Shown here piece by piece: positions 1 to 9,900 of a DNA stretch of 64,000 nucleotides (within the stretch, counting starts at the first letter, position 1; every line of letters starts with the position of its first letter). The position numbers were made by a program, and so were the translations under genes. Source of the DNA: Polaribacter porphyrae (GTDB lineage Bacteria; Bacteroidota; Bacteroidia; Flavobacteriales; Flavobacteriaceae); NCBI RefSeq assembly GCF_002954685.1, contig NZ_MSCN01000001.1, positions 458,256 through 522,255 of the forward strand. The letters are read 5' to 3'. The notes below the pieces were generated by a model, which was not told the DNA's origin, made no database searches, and saw only the letters and a program-made list of their open reading frames with translations.

Positions 1-1
1 A

Positions 2-1528
2 ATTTTAGTACAGGCAGTTACTTCTTTTTTATTGACAAAAGTGCTGAGTATACAAGCACAATATTTAATATCCGAATTAAGGGCAGAAGTGCAAAAGAAA
101 GTACTGACTTTACCTATTAGTTTTTTTGACAATACAAAATCTGGAGCTTTAGTATCTAGAATTATGAGTGATGTTGAAGGTGTTAGAAATTTAATAGGAA
201 CAGGTTTAGTACAATTAATTGGAGGTTCAATTACAGCAATTATCACTTTAGTTATTTTGATAAAAATGAATGTTTGGATGACGCTTTTTACTTTTGTGCC
301 ATTATCAATTTTTGGATTGATTGCTTTAAAATCGTTCAAATATATTCGTCCAATTTTTAGAGCAAGAGGAAAAATAAATGCAGAAGTAAAAGGAAGATTA
401 ACAGAAACTTTAGGGGGAATTCGAGTAATTAAAGCTTTTAATGCAGAAGAACAAGAAAGTAAAATATTCGAAAAAGGAGTAGCAGATATTTTTACTAATG
501 TTAAAAAAAGTATGACAGCAACTGCTATTATGACAAGTTCATCTACTTTTTTAATAGGTTTAGCTACAACAGGAGTTATGGGAATAGGAGGTTATTATAT
601 GATTCAAGGTACAATGACTTTTGGAGATTTTATTCAATTTACATTTTTACTCGCATTTATGGTAGCTCCAATTGTGCAAATGAGTAATATTGGTAGTCAA
701 CTTACAGAGGCTTTAGCAGGTTTAGACAGAACAGAAGAGTTGATGAATATGGCTGCAGAAGAAGATGATGAAGAAAGAACCATAGTTTTAGAAAACACCA
801 AAGGAGAAATCATTTTTGATGATGTTTCTTTCGCTTATGAAGAAGGTAAAGAAGTGTTGAATAACATCAATTTTAAAGTACCTTCTGGTTCTGTAACAGC
901 TTTGGTTGGGAGTTCTGGTTCTGGAAAATCTACAATTGCAGGATTATCTGCAACCTTTTTAAACCCGAAATCTGGTAAAATTACGATTGACAATCAAGAT
1001 ATGTCTAAAGTTAAACTATCTAGCTATCGTAAAAATTTAGGAGTGGTTTTACAAGATGAGTTTCTGTTTGAAGGTTCTATTAGAGAAAATATACTATTTC
1101 CTAGACCAAATGCATCAGAAGAAGAATTACAAAACGCTGTAAAAGCCGCTTATGTTAATGAATTCACAGATAGATTTGAAGATGGTTTAGATACGTTAAT
1201 TGGAGAAAGAGGCGTAAAATTATCTGGAGGTCAAAGACAACGATTAGCCATTGCAAGAGCTATTTTAGCAGATCCTAGAATTCTTATCTTAGATGAAGCC
1301 ACTTCAAGTTTAGATACAGAAAGTGAAGCCTTAATTCAGAAAAGTTTATCAGAATTAATAAAAGATAGAACTACAATTGTAATTGCACACAGATTAAGTA
1401 CAATTAAAAAAGCAGATCAGATTTTAGTAATAGAAGCTGGTGAAATTGTAGAAAGAGGAACTCATAATGAGTTAATATCTTTGGAAGGTAGGTATTATGA
1501 TTTATATACCTATCAAGCTAAAATTTAG
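2..1528 (+). CDS. ABC exporter, fused permease-ATPase, MsbA-like (5' partial)
   Basis: Half-size ABC exporter that would pump a lipid or hydrophobic compound across the inner membrane. The frame is open from base 2 with no convincing start, so the N-terminus, probably including the first membrane segments, lies outside the window. Visible in order: the end of a type-1 exporter membrane domain, then a complete nucleotide-binding domain with Walker A GSSGSGKST (~bases 907-935), signature LSGGQRQR (~1219), Walker B ILILDEATSSLD (~1285) and H-loop AHRLST (~1386). The order membrane domain then ATPase, plus the SFFDNTKSGALVSRI intracellular-loop motif, is the MsbA/multidrug arrangement. Substrate cannot be read from sequence. 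It is followed by a weak hairpin and then a lipoprotein gene with its own -7 box. Confidence 0.93.
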   Translation: MLVQAVTSFLLTKVLSIQAQYLISELRAEVQKKVLTLPISFFDNTKSGALVSRIMSDVEGVRNLIGTGLVQLIGGSITAIITLVILIKMNVWMTLFTFVPLSIFGLIALKSFKYIRPIFRARGKINAEVKGRLTETLGGIRVIKAFNAEEQESKIFEKGVADIFTNVKKSMTATAIMTSSSTFLIGLATTGVMGIGGYYMIQGTMTFGDFIQFTFLLAFMVAPIVQMSNIGSQLTEALAGLDRTEELMNMAAEEDDEERTIVLENTKGEIIFDDVSFAYEEGKEVLNNINFKVPSGSVTALVGSSGSGKSTIAGLSATFLNPKSGKITIDNQDMSKVKLSSYRKNLGVVLQDEFLFEGSIRENILFPRPNASEEELQNAVKAAYVNEFTDRFEDGLDTLIGERGVKLSGGQRQRLAIARAILADPRILILDEATSSLDTESEALIQKSLSELIKDRTTIVIAHRLSTIKKADQILVIEAGEIVERGTHNELISLEGRYYDLYTYQAKI

Positions 1529-1546
1529 TAAAACTTAATTTTATAG

Positions 1547-1583
1547 AACTTGAAAAATCTTTAAAATTGATTATCAAGTTTTT
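1547..1583 (+). terminator. weak hairpin after the ABC exporter
   Basis: AACTTGA (1547-1553) pairs with TCAAGTT (1574-1580), followed by a short T run. Seven base pairs with a 20-nt loop is weak for an intrinsic terminator. Confidence 0.35.
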
Positions 1584-1597
1584 CAAAACAGTTTTCC

Positions 1598-1605
1598 TAT
1601 TTTTG
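1598..1605 (+). promoter_or_regulatory. -7 promoter box, lipoprotein gene
   Basis: TATTTTTG matches the Bacteroidota -7 consensus TAnnTTTG and lies 49 bp before the start at 1655. No convincing -33 TTTG at the usual spacing. Confidence 0.5.
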
Positions 1606-1654
1606 TAAGTAATCAATTAGAAATCGACTTTACCATAAAATAAAATTAGACCAA

Positions 1655-2422
1655 ATGAATAAAATAATTGTATTTCTTGTTTTTAGTTTAGCAATCATCT
1701 CTTGTAAAAAAGAAGTAAAAAAAGAAACTCAAGTAAAGAAAACTGTTGTAGAGAAAAAAGAAAATTTCCCAAATGAATTAGATAAAGTATTTACCAAACA
1801 TGGAGGAATTGACACATGGAGAAAAGCAAAAGTATTGTCATTTAATAAGGGTAAAGAAGTCCACACAATAGATTTACATTCAAGAAAAACAGTAATTAAT
1901 CATCCAAAGTATTCATTAGGTTTTGATGGAAAGGAAGTTTGGTTAGATGAGGAAGATAAAGGGAATTACAAAGGAAACCCAACTTTTTATTACAATTTGT
2001 ATTTTTATTTCTATGCAATGCCTTTTGTATTAGCAGATGATGGAATTATTTATGAAAAAGTAAACGGAATTACTTTCGAAGAAGTTACCTATCCAGGAAT
2101 AAAAATTTCTTATGAAGCGAATGTTGGGATATCACCTGATGATAATTATATCATTTACTATAACCCAGAAACCTATCAAATGGAGTGGTTAGCATACACT
2201 GTTACATTTAAAACTAAAAAACCAAGTGACAGATATAATATCTTAAAATATAATAAGTGGGAAAACGTAAACGGATTGATTTTACCTAAAGAAGTATTAT
2301 GGTACAAAAAAGATGCAAATGGGAATCCTAATAAACCAGCAGGGACACCAACTGAATTTACATTACCATTAGTAAGTCAAGGGAAATTGGCAGACTCCTT
2401 TTTTGAAAAACCACTTAAATAA
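1655..2422 (+). CDS. outer-envelope lipoprotein, DUF6503-like
   Basis: Predicted lipoprotein of 255 aa. An N-terminal hydrophobic signal ends in the lipobox LAIISC with Cys17 as the lipidation site, followed by a Lys/Glu-rich linker (residues 18-40). The mature part starts with HGGIDTWRKAKVLSF, which resembles DUF6503-type Bacteroidota lipoproteins, a family without an assigned function. The body looks beta-rich with many aromatic residues, suggesting a LolA/LolB-like lipid-binding fold, but that is only an impression. It is a single gene with its own -7 box (1598-1605), followed by another small membrane protein on the same strand. Confidence 0.8.
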   Translation: MNKIIVFLVFSLAIISCKKEVKKETQVKKTVVEKKENFPNELDKVFTKHGGIDTWRKAKVLSFNKGKEVHTIDLHSRKTVINHPKYSLGFDGKEVWLDEEDKGNYKGNPTFYYNLYFYFYAMPFVLADDGIIYEKVNGITFEEVTYPGIKISYEANVGISPDDNYIIYYNPETYQMEWLAYTVTFKTKKPSDRYNILKYNKWENVNGLILPKEVLWYKKDANGNPNKPAGTPTEFTLPLVSQGKLADSFFEKPLK

Positions 2423-2529
2423 ATGTAAAATCATCTTTTAACAAAAACTTATAAAGTAATAATAATAGATTTTATTTTTTTTATCTAAATTTAAAAATGA
2501 ATTATTTATAATTAAATATTTGCTAAATT

Positions 2530-2874
2530 ATGGAAACTAAATACAATAATATTAAACAGCAAGCTTATAGTTTTGGTTCTAAATTCTTAAACTCTAATTA
2601 TAGCAAAGAAATAATTGGTGTTAAATTACAAAAGCAAGGTTTTTCAGGTAATATTTCTAAAGAAGTGGCAAAAAATATTGTTATACAAAGAAATAAACAA
2701 GCTAAAAAAGATTCTTTTAATTACAAAAAATTTGGTAGTACTGTAGTTTCAATTTGGGCTTTACTTTCTGTATCGGTATTTATAGCTACAGGAGATGTTC
2801 TCGAAAGTTTAGGATTTTGTATTATTGGTATTGGCTCTACTTTCTTAATTCATGTAATGACCACAGATAAATAG
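2530..2874 (+). CDS. small membrane protein of unknown function
   Basis: 114 aa, not recognised. The N-terminal half is soluble and Lys/Gln/Asn-rich. Residues ~70-110 contain two adjacent hydrophobic segments (VVSIWALLSVSVFIATG and LGFCIIGIGSTFLIHVM), so it is probably a two-pass inner-membrane protein with both termini inside. The ATG lies in an A+T-rich leader without a Shine-Dalgarno. It ends 17 bp from the convergent Nudix gene. It could be a small stress or transporter accessory protein; nothing nearby fixes a role. Confidence 0.7.
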   Translation: METKYNNIKQQAYSFGSKFLNSNYSKEIIGVKLQKQGFSGNISKEVAKNIVIQRNKQAKKDSFNYKKFGSTVVSIWALLSVSVFIATGDVLESLGFCIIGIGSTFLIHVMTTDK

Positions 2875-2891
2875 GCTGTTTTTTAAAATTA

Positions 2892-3431
2892 TTAAATATA
2901 CTCTACAATTTTATCATAAACCATACAATAATATTCATGAAACCTTGAAAGCAAAACGTTTTCAAGGTTTTTTGTTGATTTTAAAATTGATAAATCAAAC
3001 AATTTTATGTCTGCAACTTCTTCTTTTTGAATGATTAATTTATCTATAGACACTTTTAATTCGGCAATAAAAACGTGGTGATATTCATTATCCTGAATTC
3101 CGTTTTTATGAGAAACTTCATGGATTCTTGTTCCAACTTTGATGAGATCTTCTTCTTCAAGTTCTAAACCAATTTCCTCAAAAATTTCTCTTTTTGCTGA
3201 TGATACAATCGATTCTCCAGCTCCAATATGCCCAGCAACAGAAATGTCCCACAAACCAGGAAATACTTTTTTTGTTAAAGCTCTTTTTTGCAGTAGTATT
3301 TTTTTATCCGAAGTAAATAACCAAATATGAACAGTTGCATGAAACCATCCGTTTTTATGTGCTTCAGATTTTAGAGCTGTTTTTCCTGTTGGTTTTCCTT
3401 CAGGAGTTAAAATATCTATAAGTTCGTCCAT
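2892..3431 (-). CDS. Nudix hydrolase, IDI/YfcD-like
   Basis: 179 aa enzyme of the Nudix superfamily. The Nudix box G-x5-E-x7-R-E-x-x-E-E-x-G is complete within GHIGAGES...KREIFEEIGL, giving the Mg-binding glutamates. The N-terminus (MDELIDILTPEGKPTG, then the HATVHIWLF segment) matches the isopentenyl-diphosphate-isomerase-like/YfcD subgroup, proteins often annotated as IDI but usually hydrolases of unknown nucleoside or prenyl diphosphates. The ATG directly follows the TAA of the upstream aminotransferase-like gene with no spacing, so the two are almost certainly cotranscribed and translationally coupled. Confidence 0.9.
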   Translation of the reverse strand: MDELIDILTPEGKPTGKTALKSEAHKNGWFHATVHIWLFTSDKKILLQKRALTKKVFPGLWDISVAGHIGAGESIVSSAKREIFEEIGLELEEEDLIKVGTRIHEVSHKNGIQDNEYHHVFIAELKVSIDKLIIQKEEVADIKLFDLSILKSTKNLENVLLSRFHEYYCMVYDKIVEYI

Positions 3432-4589
3432 TTACAAACAAGATTTTATACAATTAACCAATTTTATAAAATCTTCTTTTGTATTGTAAACATGACAAGA
3501 AATACGAATGTAATTTCCACGAAAAGAAATAAAAATTTTATCTTCTTTTAGTTTTGTTTTCAATAAATCAATATTTATTTTTTGTGATAGTTCCACTCCA
3601 AATAAATGGTAAGTTCTAAAATTTTCATTTTCAATAAAACAATCTAATTTTTTGAGTTCTACAACCAAATCTGAAGTAATTTCTTTACAGTATTCTTGAA
3701 TTGCATTTGGAGTCCATTTTAGAACCTGTTGTAAAGCTGCAATTTGCATTTTTGTATGTATAAAACTTGCATGTTCACCCACAGAATATCTATTGGCTAA
3801 AGGTTTGTATTGAGGTTGATAGGAGGTAAGTTCACTCATATTTTCGCTATTTAAACGGTTACTCCAGTTTTCTTCTAAAGGATTCCCATTATCAAAATAA
3901 GAACCAAAATAAGCATAACCAGAACCATAAGGACCGAAAAGCCATTTGTAGCCTCCACAAATTAAAGCATCTGGTTGTATTTCTTTTACAGAAAAAGGCA
4001 AAGCTCCAATAGATTGGCTACCATCAATAATTAAAAGAGCATTGTGTTTCTTTGTATTTTTTCTAATTGCTTTTAAATCAAATAAAGTACCATTTGCCCA
4101 ATGAATATTTCCTAAAGTAACCAAAGCAGTTTTATCAGAAATGGAATTTAGAATAGCTTCATTCCATTTTTTGCCTCGATTTTCTGTAGTTTTTGGCATT
4201 GAAACAATTTTCAACTTTGCATTAAATTGATTGGCGAGTTTTTCCCAAACATAATAATTGCTAGGAAACTGACTTTCAACCAAAAGAATTTCATCATCTT
4301 TTTTTAAAGTGATATTATTAGCAACAGTAGCTAAACCGTAAGAAGCAGAAGGAATATTTGTAATTCTGTCATAATCATCAACATCAATCAGTTTTGCAAA
4401 AAGCTTTTTTACTTCTTTTACTGGCTCAAAATAACTAGCTCCAACAATTTTATAGGGATGACTTTTTTCTAAAACACCCTCAATTCCTGCTTTTTCAACT
4501 GCTTTAAAACTTGGGGATTGTGCTGCAATATTTAGATAAGTAATCTCTTCTGGAATACTGAATAAATGTTTTTGATTTTTTAGTTGCAT
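3432..4589 (-). CDS. PLP-dependent enzyme, aminotransferase class V family
   Basis: 385 aa fold-type-I PLP enzyme of the cysteine desulfurase/isopenicillin-N-epimerase/kynureninase group. The Schiff-base lysine is Lys215 in ICGGYKWLFGP, and the cofactor-ring residues Asp189 and Gln192 are in LLIIDGSQSIG. SufS/NifS enzymes need a mobile catalytic Cys loop in the C-terminal part; Cys residues there lie in different contexts (ITSD..LDCFIEN, ISCHVYN), so a true desulfurase assignment is doubtful. The substrate is unknown. It is the first gene of a two-gene unit with the Nudix hydrolase. Its upstream gap carries a nested palindromic repeat. Confidence 0.88.
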   Translation of the reverse strand: MQLKNQKHLFSIPEEITYLNIAAQSPSFKAVEKAGIEGVLEKSHPYKIVGASYFEPVKEVKKLFAKLIDVDDYDRITNIPSASYGLATVANNITLKKDDEILLVESQFPSNYYVWEKLANQFNAKLKIVSMPKTTENRGKKWNEAILNSISDKTALVTLGNIHWANGTLFDLKAIRKNTKKHNALLIIDGSQSIGALPFSVKEIQPDALICGGYKWLFGPYGSGYAYFGSYFDNGNPLEENWSNRLNSENMSELTSYQPQYKPLANRYSVGEHASFIHTKMQIAALQQVLKWTPNAIQEYCKEITSDLVVELKKLDCFIENENFRTYHLFGVELSQKINIDLLKTKLKEDKIFISFRGNYIRISCHVYNTKEDFIKLVNCIKSCL

Positions 4590-4604
4590 AAAGTAAAAAT
4601 GTGT

Positions 4605-4726
4605 TGTCAGTTCGAGTGGTTTTTATTGCAATGAAATGAAAATAAAAAATATATCGAGAACTCTATTTTAAAAAAGATTTCTCGATACAAATTTATTCAT
4701 GCTTCATAAATTAACTCGAAATGACA
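4605..4726. repeat. nested palindromic interspersed repeat (REP/MITE-like)
   Basis: Outer arms TGTCAGTTCGAGT (4605-4617) and ACTCGAAATGACA (4714-4726) pair 12 of 13. Inner arms TATCGAGAA (4652-4660) and TTCTCGATA (4679-4687) pair 9 of 9. The segments between the arms are also roughly complementary, so the ~122 bp could fold into one long imperfect hairpin. No reading frame inside. Confidence 0.75.
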
Positions 4727-4739
4727 GTTTGTGTTTGTC

Positions 4740-5828
4740 TTATTCAAAATAAGAGAAAGTATCTCCATCTTTAATTTTTAAAAGTGATTCGTAAATCATT
4801 TTAATTACGTTTTCTACATCACTTCTATGTACCATTTCTACAGTAGTATGCATGTATCTTAAAGGTAAAGAAATTAAAGCTGAAGCAACACCTCCATTGC
4901 TATAAGCAAATGCATCTGTATCTGTACCTGTTGCTCTAGATAAAGCTGAACGTTGAAAAGGAATTTTATTAGCTTCTGCAGCATCAATAATTAAATCTCT
5001 CAATTTTTGCTGAACGGCTGGTGCATAAGCAATAACTGGACCTTTTCCAATTTCTAAATGACCTTCTTTTTTCTTCTCAATCATTGGTGTTGTTGTGTCG
5101 TGAGTTACATCAGTTACAATAGCTACATTTGGTTTTATAGTTTGCGTAATCATTTCTGCACCTCGTAAACCAATTTCTTCTTGTACAGAATTTGTAATGT
5201 ATAATCCAAAAGGCAATTCTTTTTTATTTTCTTTTAATAAACGAGCTACTTCTGCAATCATAAAACCACCCATTCTGTTGTCTAAAGCTCTACAAACAAA
5301 CTTATCTCCATTTAAAACATGAAATTCGTCTGGATAAGTAATTACACAGCCTACGTGAATTCCCAATGCTAAAACTTCATCTTTAGTTGCACAACCAGTA
5401 TCTATGGTTATATTATCTGGTTTTGGAGCTTGCTCATTAGATTTATCTCTAGTATGTATAGCTGGCCAGCCAAAAACACCTTTTACAATTCCATTTTTAG
5501 TATGAATATTTATTATTTTACTAGGCGCAATTTGATGATCTGATCCTCCATTTCTAATTACATAAATCAAACCATTATCGCTAATATAATTTACATACCA
5601 AGAAATTTCATCTGCATGCCCTTCAATAACTACTTTATATTTTGCATCAGGATTTATAACACCAACAGCAGTTCCATAAGTATCTGTAATAAAACTGTCT
5701 ACATAGGGTTTTAGGTATTCCATCCAAATTTTTTGACCTTCCCATTCATAACCAGTTGGGGCAGCATTATTTAAATATTTCTCTAAAAATTCTAATGATT
5801 TTTCGTTTAAAATTGATTTTTCTGACAT
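4740..5828 (-). CDS. M42-family glutamyl/aminopeptidase (FrvX-like)
   Basis: 362 aa cytosolic dinuclear metallo-aminopeptidase that trims peptides from the N-terminus, usually as a tetrahedral dodecamer. All expected metal and catalytic residues are visible: GHADE (His71, Asp73), ALDNRMGG (Asp183, bridging), VQEEIG (Glu217 catalytic base, Glu218 ligand), VTDVTHD (Asp240) and the C-terminal MHTTVEMVHRSDV (His327 ligand). Length matches the family. The gene stands alone and diverges from the ABC ATPase gene at 5953 across a 124-bp gap in which I found no clear TAnnTTTG box on either strand. Confidence 0.93.
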   Translation of the reverse strand: MSEKSILNEKSLEFLEKYLNNAAPTGYEWEGQKIWMEYLKPYVDSFITDTYGTAVGVINPDAKYKVVIEGHADEISWYVNYISDNGLIYVIRNGGSDHQIAPSKIINIHTKNGIVKGVFGWPAIHTRDKSNEQAPKPDNITIDTGCATKDEVLALGIHVGCVITYPDEFHVLNGDKFVCRALDNRMGGFMIAEVARLLKENKKELPFGLYITNSVQEEIGLRGAEMITQTIKPNVAIVTDVTHDTTTPMIEKKKEGHLEIGKGPVIAYAPAVQQKLRDLIIDAAEANKIPFQRSALSRATGTDTDAFAYSNGGVASALISLPLRYMHTTVEMVHRSDVENVIKMIYESLLKIKDGDTFSYFE

Positions 5829-5952
5829 AATATCTTTTCTGTTTTTGTAAAAATAAAACGTTTTTTAGGAATTGAAAACTATAAAACATAAAAAAATGTA
5901 ACAAAAGTCCGTATTTTAGCACTTATACTACAAGTAAATTAAAACCAAATTC

Positions 5953-6840
5953 ATGAAATTAGTAATTCAAAATTTAACAAAAACGTATAAAAACGGAGTT
6001 AAAGCAATAGACAATTTAAGTATAGAAATAGGAACAGGAATGTTTGGTCTTTTAGGACCAAATGGAGCTGGAAAATCCTCTTTAATGCGAACTATTGCTA
6101 CTTTACAAAGTCCTGATTCTGGATTAATTACTTTTGGCGATATTAATGTTTTAGAAGATAATATGTCTTTGCGAAAAGTGTTGGGATATTTGCCTCAATC
6201 TTTTGGAGTATATCCGAAAATGTCAGCTGAAGATTTGTTAGATTATTTTGCAACATTAAAAGGTATTTCTAATAAATCTGAAAGACAAGCTATTGTAAAA
6301 GAAGTATTAGAAATTACAAATTTGTATGATGTAAGACGCAAACATGTAGCTGGTTATTCAGGAGGAATGAAACAACGTTTTGGTATTGCTCAATTATTGT
6401 TAAATAATCCTAAATTAATAATTGTAGATGAGCCAACTGCTGGTTTAGATCCAGCAGAAAGACATCGTTTTTTAAATGTTTTGCGTGAAGTTGGTACAAA
6501 TTGTACAGTGATATTTTCTACACACATTGTAGAAGATGTAAAAGAATTGTGTAATGAAATGGCAATTTTAAATGGAGGCAAAATATTAAAACATACAACT
6601 CCACAAGAGGCTACAAAAGAGCTAGAAGGTAAAATTTGGAAAAAAGTAATCAATAGAGATGATTTAGAGGAAAATGAAGCTCAATTCAATATTTTATCAT
6701 CAAACTACAATCAAGATAATACATTAAATATTAGAGTGCATTCAGATGTAAAACCTTCAGATGATTTTGTATCTGTAACTCCACAATTAGATGATGTATA
6801 TTTTATCGCTTTAAAACAAGATGAACCAGTTTTAATCTAA
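5953..6840 (+). CDS. ABC transporter ATPase subunit (ABC-2/Nat type)
   Basis: 295 aa ATPase energising an ABC-2 permease, almost certainly the fused protein encoded 86 bp downstream. Walker A is GPNGAGKSS (residues 35-43), the Q-loop lies in YLPQSFGVYP, the signature is YSGGMKQR (~135-142) and Walker B LIIVDEP (155-161) is followed by the D-loop AGLDP and H-loop STHIVED. The ~75-residue C-terminal extension is typical of drug/bacteriocin-resistance ATPases. Expected to bind the cytosolic face of the permease. Confidence 0.94.
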   Translation: MKLVIQNLTKTYKNGVKAIDNLSIEIGTGMFGLLGPNGAGKSSLMRTIATLQSPDSGLITFGDINVLEDNMSLRKVLGYLPQSFGVYPKMSAEDLLDYFATLKGISNKSERQAIVKEVLEITNLYDVRRKHVAGYSGGMKQRFGIAQLLLNNPKLIIVDEPTAGLDPAERHRFLNVLREVGTNCTVIFSTHIVEDVKELCNEMAILNGGKILKHTTPQEATKELEGKIWKKVINRDDLEENEAQFNILSSNYNQDNTLNIRVHSDVKPSDDFVSVTPQLDDVYFIALKQDEPVLI

Positions 6841-6925
6841 AATTGAAAGTTAAAGGTTGGAAATTTCATATATCCAACAAAAGTTCTAAAAATCTAACTT
6901 TCTAATCATCTAACAATCAAATAAT

Positions 6926-9900
6926 ATGTTTTCAACAATATTCAAACAAGAATTAAAGTACTGGTTTAAAAGACCTGCATTTTACATTTACCTAGGTATT
7001 TTTATCTTTTTAGCCTTCTTTTTTTCAGCAACATCAGCAGGTATTTGGGATTCTATTACTGTAACAACAGGCTCATCTAGAATCGTAAATTCTCCAATAG
7101 GAGTTAACAATCTTTTTAGTGGGCTTACTACATTTATTTTTTTCTTATTTCCTTCTATAATAGGAGTTTCTATTTATAGAGATTATAAAAGCGAAATGCA
7201 CACTATTTTATACTCGTATCCGTTTACTAAAGCCAATTATCTTTTCGCTAAATTTTTAAGTAGTTTAACTATTGTTACCATTATTGTTTTAGCTATTAGT
7301 TTTGGAATGTTTATAGGTTTCCGTTTCCCAGGTACAAATTCAGATATTGTTGGTGCATTTATCATAATTAGTTATCTAAAAGCATATTTAGTATTCATTT
7401 TACCAAATGTGTTACTATTTGGTGCTATTGTTTTTGCTGTTGTTACTTTTTCAAGAAATATTGCAGCTGGTTTTATTACGGTTATAGTTTTGTTATTTGT
7501 ACAGGGAGTTGTAGCCAGTGTTTTATCTGAACCAGACCAAAGAGGTTTATTAGCAATTTTAGATCCTTTTGGTGGTGGAGCTGTACAATATTACACCAAA
7601 TATTGGACAATGTCCGAGCAAAATGAAATGCAAATTCCGATAAAAGAAATGATTATTTACAATCGTTTATTATGGACAGGAATTGCAGTACTGATTTTTG
7701 GCTTGGTGTTTAAATTCTTTACTTTTAGTCAAAATGCGATTTCTTTTTCTTTTAGAAAAAAATCAGGAGAAAGGCTTACAAAATCTAACTTAAGTGGTAT
7801 AACAAAAATTAACTTACCAAAGGTTACTTATGATTATTCTTTTCTTCAAAATTTAAAAACAACTTGGCGAATTTCGAATGTTGATTTTAAATATATTTTT
7901 AAAAGTTGGCCTTTTATTTCTATAGTATTAGTTGGTGTTATTTTAATTATTGTTGGGTTATTTACTGTGGGTAATATATTTGGTACTGAAACATTGCCTG
8001 TTACGTATAAGATGTTGAATGGTGGAGGTGTTTTTGTAATTTCAATAAATATCTGTACATTTTTATATGCTGGGATGCTCGTACAAAGAGCCAAGATTGC
8101 TAGAGCAAACCATTTGGTTGATGCTACTCCAGTTCCTAATTGGGTGTTATTAGTTTCTAAATTAATTGCGTTACTAAAAATGCAATTGGTGTTATTAGCA
8201 GTAATAATGATTTCAGGAATTATTTTCCAAACTTACAAAGGCTATTATGATTTCGAAATAGGGCATTACCTTTATGAATTGTATGTATTAGACTTTCTAA
8301 ACTACCTAGTTTGGGCATTATTAGCAATATATATTCAAACTTTAATTGGCAATCCATATTTAGGCTTATTTGCGTTATTAATCATTGCTATTGGCATGCC
8401 TTTACTTTCTTTTGTTGGTATAGAACAATCTATTTTTAAATATAATGAAGGACCAGGTTATAGATATTCAGATATGAATGGATATGGTTTTTCTATTGGT
8501 CCATATTTATGGTATAAAGTCTATTGGATTTTATTAGGAATTGTTCTATTAATAAAAGCAGGTTTACTTTGGGTACGTGGAATTCCTTTTTCTTTTAAAG
8601 AGAGGCTATCAATTGCTTCATCTAGATGTAAAGGATTATCAGTAATAGGTTTAACAGTTTTCTTTCTTTCATTTTTAGCACTAGGTTATACTATTTACAC
8701 TAAAAATAATCCTAAAGGAGAACGTTTATCTTCTAAAGAACGTGAAAAACTACGCGTTGAATGGGAAAAGAAATACAAAAAATACGAAAAATATTTACAA
8801 CCAAGAATAGTTTCAGTAAAAACTGATGTTGCCATTTATCCAAAAGAAAGAACCTATACAGCTTCTGGTAATTTTGTAATGGTCAATAAAACAAATACGC
8901 CTATTGATAGTATTTTCTTAAACCATAATTCTTTAGAAAGTACATTTGAGTTTAGTAAACCAAACAAATTAATTTTAGAAGATACCATACATAATTTTGA
9001 TATTTATCAATTTGAAAACAAAATTATGCCTGGTGATACTTTAGAGTTATCTGTAACTCTAGAAAGTGATAAAAATACTATGTTTAGGCAAAACTCGCCA
9101 ATTAAAGAAAATGGTACGTTTATTAATTCTGGTATGTTTCCTTCTTTAGGATATTCTTCTCAAGGAGAATTAAGAGACAATAAAACACGTAAAAAATACG
9201 ATTTACCTCCTAATGATTTACAACCTCATCCATCAGATTCTACTGCTTTAGGTAATACTTATATTTCTAAAGATTCCGATTGGATAGATTTTGAAGCAAC
9301 AGTATCTACTTCAAAAGATCAAATAGCAATTGCACCTGGTTATTTGCAAAAAGAATGGACAGAAGGTGATAGAAGATATTTCCATTATAAAATGGATAGT
9401 AAAATCTTAAACTTTTATGCGTTTAATTCTGCTAGATACGAAGTAAAAAAAGAAATGTGGAATGGCATTAGTTTAGAAATTTATTATCATAAACCACATA
9501 CGTACAATTTAGACAGAATGATGAAAGGTTTAAAAGCATCTTTGGCATATAATGCAGAAAACTTTAGCCCTTATCAACATAGGCAAGCAAGAATTTTAGA
9601 ATTTCCACGAACGGATGGAACATTTGCGCAATCATTTGCAAATACAATTCCATTTTCTGAAGGCTTTGGTTTTATTGCAGATGTAGATGATACCAATGAT
9701 GATGGTGTAGATTATCCATTTGCAGTTACAGCTCACGAAGTTGCGCATCAATGGTGGGCACACCAAGTAATTGGTGCAGATGTTTTAGGAGCTACAATGC
9801 TATCTGAAAGCTTATCTGAATATGTAGCTTTAAAAGTTTTAGAGCATCAACATGGAAAAGAAAAAATGAGAACATTTTTAAAAGAAGCTTTAGATGGTTA

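Noticed and set aside
3432..4589. SufS/IscS cysteine desulfurase
   Set aside because: PLP residues match, but there is no catalytic Cys loop in the expected context and no suf/isc genes nearby.
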